Part shown: one piece after another, positions 6,270 to 6,951 of the stretch
How the letters are laid out: each line of letters begins with the position of its first letter
Position numbering within the stretch: the first letter of the stretch is position 1
Assembly: GCA_903904495.1 (NCBI GenBank)
Contig: CAIVCU010000406.1
Coordinates: forward strand, 1 to 6,951
Direction: 5' to 3'
Source of the DNA: an uncultured Chlorobiaceae bacterium
Lineage (GTDB): Bacteria; Bacteroidota; Chlorobiia; Chlorobiales; Chlorobiaceae
DNA length: 6,951 bases
Notes under the pieces: model-generated
What the model was told of the DNA's origin: nothing
Database searches by the model: none
The model's input: the letters and a program-made list of their open reading frames with translations, nothing else
Made by a program: the position numbers and the translations under genes

Positions 6270-6381
6270 GGATTATAAGCAAATAAGGATGACGAAGTGT
6301 GACGAGAAATTTTTCACAGGAGAGTGAAATAGTTGTTTATTTTTGTCAAGAGTTCGTTAACATAAAACCAGAAAATCGGAT

Positions 6382-6744
6382 ATGAAAAAAATTTTACTGG
6401 TCATTACTCTCTGTCTTCTTTCGTTCCAGACAGCACAGGCGGAATTTAAAACAGGAAATGGATTGGTTACCGCATGGCGGGAGTACCAGAAGTCCAGCGC
6501 CGGCAAACCTTTCAATTCTAATGATGATGGATACTACACTGGTTATATAGCCGCCTTGTGCGACTCTTCCACGCATATTCTTTTCAGCATACCTGAAGGC
6601 GCAACACTCGGACAAGCCTGTGATGTGGTTGGCAGGTGGCTCGATGGACACCCTGAAGAATGGAACAAACCAGCTCATCAACTGGTCGTTAAAGCTCTGA
6701 AAGAAGCGTTTCCGTTGCAAAAAAAATCAGCAAAACGGAAGTAA
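6382..6744 (+). CDS. Rap1a/Tai-family-like exported protein
   Basis: This 120-residue protein has a signal peptide (MKKILLVITLCLLSFQTAQA) cleaved after residue 20. The mature part follows the Rap1a/Tai pattern: FKTGNGLV (22-29), YYTGYIAALCD (51-61), FSIPEGATLGQACDVVGRWL (68-87), HPEEWNKPAHQLVVKALKEAFP (about 90-111) and a short basic tail. The founding members of the family are periplasmic immunity proteins that neutralise type VI secretion amidase effectors in Serratia (Rap) and Salmonella (Tai). No effector, Rhs or secretion gene is near, so an immunity role is not supported by context. Several positions that are Cys in the family as I remember it are not Cys here (FS before IPEG, FPL after KEA, YYTGYI). 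Two stop codons, TAA and TAG, lie in tandem at the end. A decayed paralogue is at 2368-2628. No Shine-Dalgarno is visible; the signal peptide sets the start. Confidence 0.75.
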   Translation: MKKILLVITLCLLSFQTAQAEFKTGNGLVTAWREYQKSSAGKPFNSNDDGYYTGYIAALCDSSTHILFSIPEGATLGQACDVVGRWLDGHPEEWNKPAHQLVVKALKEAFPLQKKSAKRK

Positions 6745-6759
6745 TAGACGCATAATATA

Positions 6760-6789
6760 CTCTCAATGGACCTATTTCTTCATTGAGAG
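6760..6789 (+). terminator. hairpin after the Rap1a/Tai-like gene, without a T run
   Basis: CTCTCAATG (6760-6768) and CATTGAGAG (6781-6789) form a perfect 9-bp stem with a 12-base loop, 15 bases after the stop codon. No T run follows on either strand, so it may protect the 3' end or act weakly as a terminator. It lies within the 157-base gap before the next gene. Confidence 0.4.
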
Positions 6790-6901
6790 CATGAGGAATG
6801 AATTTCAGAGACGTGAGCGACGGTTGGACTGACAAGTGAACAAATTCAGTGCCATAACATACCTGCCAAAAAGCTTTAACCTGATTACTTCCTGATATTC
6901 C

Positions 6902-6951
6902 ATGAAAAAAACACGAAAGCTGATAACCCTGGTTCTGCTTGCTCTTGCCCT
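6902..6951 (+). CDS. start of an exported protein, cut by the window edge
   Basis: Sixteen codons are visible: MKKTRKLITLVLLALA. Basic residues followed by a Leu-rich core are the n- and h-regions of a signal peptide, and the frame stays open to the edge. As with several genes here, no Shine-Dalgarno precedes the ATG. The family cannot be told from this much sequence. Confidence 0.6.
   Translation, partial: MKKTRKLITLVLLALA

Larger units (their letters stand above)
6025..6381. other. AT-rich divergent intergenic region
   Basis: This 357-base gap lies between two divergent exported-protein genes and must hold both promoters. Near the minus-strand gene there is an imperfect 20-bp palindrome (6086-6105) with CGATCG at its centre and GATA/TATC ends. 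The middle has several T and A runs, a nested hairpin at 6205-6242, and TATAAT at 6264-6269. A wobble-rich hairpin could also form at 6255-6279. A 70-codon plus-strand frame at 6115-6327 is not accepted as a gene because it is Phe/Lys/Asn-rich, as expected of translated AT-rich DNA, and shows no domain. Confidence 0.5.

Noticed and set aside
6255..6279. Hairpin CTTAT...ATAAG upstream of the complete Rap1a-like gene
   Set aside because: Only about five Watson-Crick pairs are continuous; the rest need G-U wobbles in AT-rich sequence.
6115..6327. Plus-strand frame of 70 codons in the AT-rich intergenic region
   Set aside because: Its composition is dominated by Phe, Lys, Asn and Ile as in translated AT-rich DNA, it has no motif, and it covers a region better explained as regulatory.

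Overview
The window reads as chromosomal DNA from a Gram-negative bacterium: it encodes outer-membrane beta-barrel proteins, a periplasmic TolB and a Tat translocase subunit. Base composition looks moderately AT-rich by eye. Most starts have no clear Shine-Dalgarno sequence; the exceptions are the tatA gene and the Trp/Gly-rich gene. The mix of families (PF13557-type 'transporter', Spy/CpxP-like protein, Rap1a/Tai-like proteins, TolB, TatA) is one I associate with green sulfur bacteria (Chlorobium/Pelodictyon type) and also with Desulfuromonadales. I slightly favour the former, but the sequence alone does not settle it.

Layout. On the minus strand at the left are a beta-barrel 'transporter' (125-892) and, upstream of it, a small one-helix membrane protein of unknown function (944-1306). 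A 368-base intergenic region separates these from a divergent plus-strand Spy/CpxP-like periplasmic protein (1675-2262), which ends in a strong intrinsic terminator. Next is a shortened, signal-less Rap1a/Tai-like gene (2368-2628) that looks like a decayed copy of the complete one at 6382-6744. Then come tolB (2909-4225) and tatA (4274-4513), which probably form one transcript and end in a 17-bp-stem terminator. Convergent to them, on the minus strand, are an OmpA-like beta-barrel protein (4617-5345) and, upstream of it, an exported protein with a Trp/Gly/Tyr repeat tract (5434-6024). A 357-base AT-rich intergenic region with a nested hairpin leads to the complete Rap1a/Tai-like gene (6382-6744). 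The window closes with the first 16 codons of another exported protein (6902 to the edge).

Nearly every gene makes an envelope or exported protein. TolB (envelope integrity, normally with Pal) and TatA (export of folded proteins) are the only two with well-defined roles. The Spy-like protein suggests periplasmic chaperone activity, and the two barrels suggest outer-membrane structure or transport. I see no mobile element, CRISPR array, tRNA, rRNA or toxin gene, and no clear candidate for a new multi-gene system. The most interesting points are the Rap1a-like paralogue pair, of which one copy is internally deleted, the hexapeptide-to-heptapeptide repeat in the Trp/Gly-rich protein, and tolB paired with tatA rather than with pal or tolQRA within this window.
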